Shown piece after piece: positions 4,694 to 5,437 of a stretch of DNA of 5,437 bases. Both the position numbers and the translations under genes were made by a program. How positions within the stretch are numbered: position 1 is the stretch's first letter; every line of letters starts with the position of its first letter. This stretch comes from Verrucomicrobiales bacterium (lineage in GTDB: Bacteria; Verrucomicrobiota; Verrucomicrobiia; Methylacidiphilales; JAAUTS01): positions 1 through 5,437 of the forward strand of contig JAITHY010000053.1 of the NCBI GenBank assembly GCA_031279715.1, in the 5' to 3' direction. The notes below the pieces were generated by a model that made no database searches, had not been told where the DNA came from, and saw only the letters and a list, made by a program, of their open reading frames with translations.

Positions 4694-5437
4694 ATGACCT
4701 CCATGCGTGTTTTGGTCACAGGAATGATTGCGGGGATGAACGACGCTGAATATCTTGGCAAGGTCGTGCAACTCGGTGTCAAAAACCAGCGGCCCGTCAA
4801 AGTTTTCAATGCCGTTGACGAGTTTACCAAACACGGCAAAAAACCGCTGGAGCGTCTGCTCGGCACGACCGATTATGTCTTTGAACTCACCCGCGAGCGC
4901 GAGTACGAGCGCATCGGTTATGAAATTCAGCAAAACGCCTGCGAAGATGTCATCATCCGCGCGCCCGCCACGGTGGAGTGGAACCGTATCAACCGCAAGT
5001 TCAAGGACCAGCGTTACATCCGCGATTTCATCAAACCGGACTTGATTGTCACACTGATTGACGCCGAGTGGCTTATTCAACAAAAAATCGAGGGACAAAC
5101 CGGCTCCGATCCCTTTCTAAAAGCCCTCAAAGACCGCAACCACACACTGTACGAAATTTTATCGTGGATGCACGAGGAGGTCAGCCTATCGGAGGACTGG
5201 GCAAAATACATGAATATTCCGCATTATGTCATCGCCGTTGGCGAGCCGCCGGAGTGCTTGTACAAACTCCTCACCACGCCCGATCCCTGGGTGGTCTACG
5301 CCAGTTATTCCATGACTTACGGCACCCCGCAAATGCGCGAGGAAATCAACCTCATCATCAGTCGCCTGCGCCAGTACGCCGTTGTCATCGACCCACAAAC
5401 AGTTGAAATCGGCGCAACCTACGCCAAGGAAAGTCCC
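4694..5437 (+). CDS. Nucleotide-kinase-like protein with degenerate P-loop, function unknown; truncated by window edge
   Basis: An open frame of 248 codons continues past the right edge. The N-terminus, RVLVTGMIAGMNDAEYLGKV, looks like the first strand and loop of a P-loop (adenylate-kinase-like) fold, but the loop reads GMIAGMND where GxxxxGK[ST] is expected, so the nucleotide-binding lysine and Ser/Thr are missing. A later strand, KPDLIVTLIDAEWLIQQKI (about 115-133), fits a Walker-B-like position, and a segment around 158-193 (ILSWMHEEVSLSEDWAKYM, then HYVIAVGEPPECLYKLL) resembles the C-terminal part of kinase-like NTP-binding proteins. After that comes an added region with VVYASYSMTYGTPQMREEIN and VVIDPQ. 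There is no signal peptide or membrane segment. The start is either ATG 4694 (AGG five bases upstream) or ATG 4703, which begins right at the first strand. The gene lies 36 bases after aroG with no obvious terminator between them, so co-transcription is possible. I do not recognise a named family with certainty. Confidence 0.75.
   Translation, partial: MTSMRVLVTGMIAGMNDAEYLGKVVQLGVKNQRPVKVFNAVDEFTKHGKKPLERLLGTTDYVFELTREREYERIGYEIQQNACEDVIIRAPATVEWNRINRKFKDQRYIRDFIKPDLIVTLIDAEWLIQQKIEGQTGSDPFLKALKDRNHTLYEILSWMHEEVSLSEDWAKYMNIPHYVIAVGEPPECLYKLLTTPDPWVVYASYSMTYGTPQMREEINLIISRLRQYAVVIDPQTVEIGATYAKESP

Noticed and set aside
4685..5098. A minus-strand open frame of 137 codons opposite the last gene.
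   Set aside because: The plus-strand frame is open over all 744 bases to the edge and starts with a clear Rossmann-like strand; the minus frame is shorter and featureless.

Overview
The window looks like ordinary chromosome of a Gram-negative bacterium with about 50-55% GC genes and much more AT-rich spacers. It carries a B12-dependent ribonucleotide reductase, a lipopolysaccharide-export gene cluster and an AroG-type DAHP synthase. The gene set, and a kdsA remnant ahead of lptC-lptA-lptB, would fit the Verrucomicrobiota or a related PVC-group lineage. That placement is an inference from gene content and not a measured result.

Layout. Positions 1-1347 (minus strand) hold the N-terminal 449 codons of nrdJ, which runs off the left edge. 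Positions 1348-1688 are an AT-rich spacer with a plausible nrdJ promoter, upstream A-tracts, a possible NrdR operator and several palindromes just downstream of lptB. Positions 1689-3308 (minus strand) are a tight operon transcribed lptC-like, lptA, lptB with gaps of 4 and 2 bases. Positions 3309-3592 look like a divergent spacer but contain, on the minus strand, a decayed 5' fragment of kdsA (KDO-8-phosphate synthase) broken by a stop after a G9 run, a second frameshift and probably an internal deletion. Positions 3599-4657 (plus strand) are a complete DAHP synthase, apparently transcribed as a nearly leaderless message. From 4694 a second plus-strand gene runs off the right edge; its start resembles a nucleotide kinase but the phosphate-binding loop lacks the GK[ST] residues.

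How they fit together. The lpt genes encode the ATPase and two periplasmic parts of the LPS bridge that moves lipopolysaccharide to the outer membrane, and kdsA makes the KDO sugar of the LPS inner core, so the remnant suggests a once longer LPS operon that lost its first gene. NrdJ supplies deoxynucleotides and DAHP synthase opens the shikimate pathway; both are housekeeping. The most noteworthy observation is the kdsA remnant; no new multi-gene system is evident.
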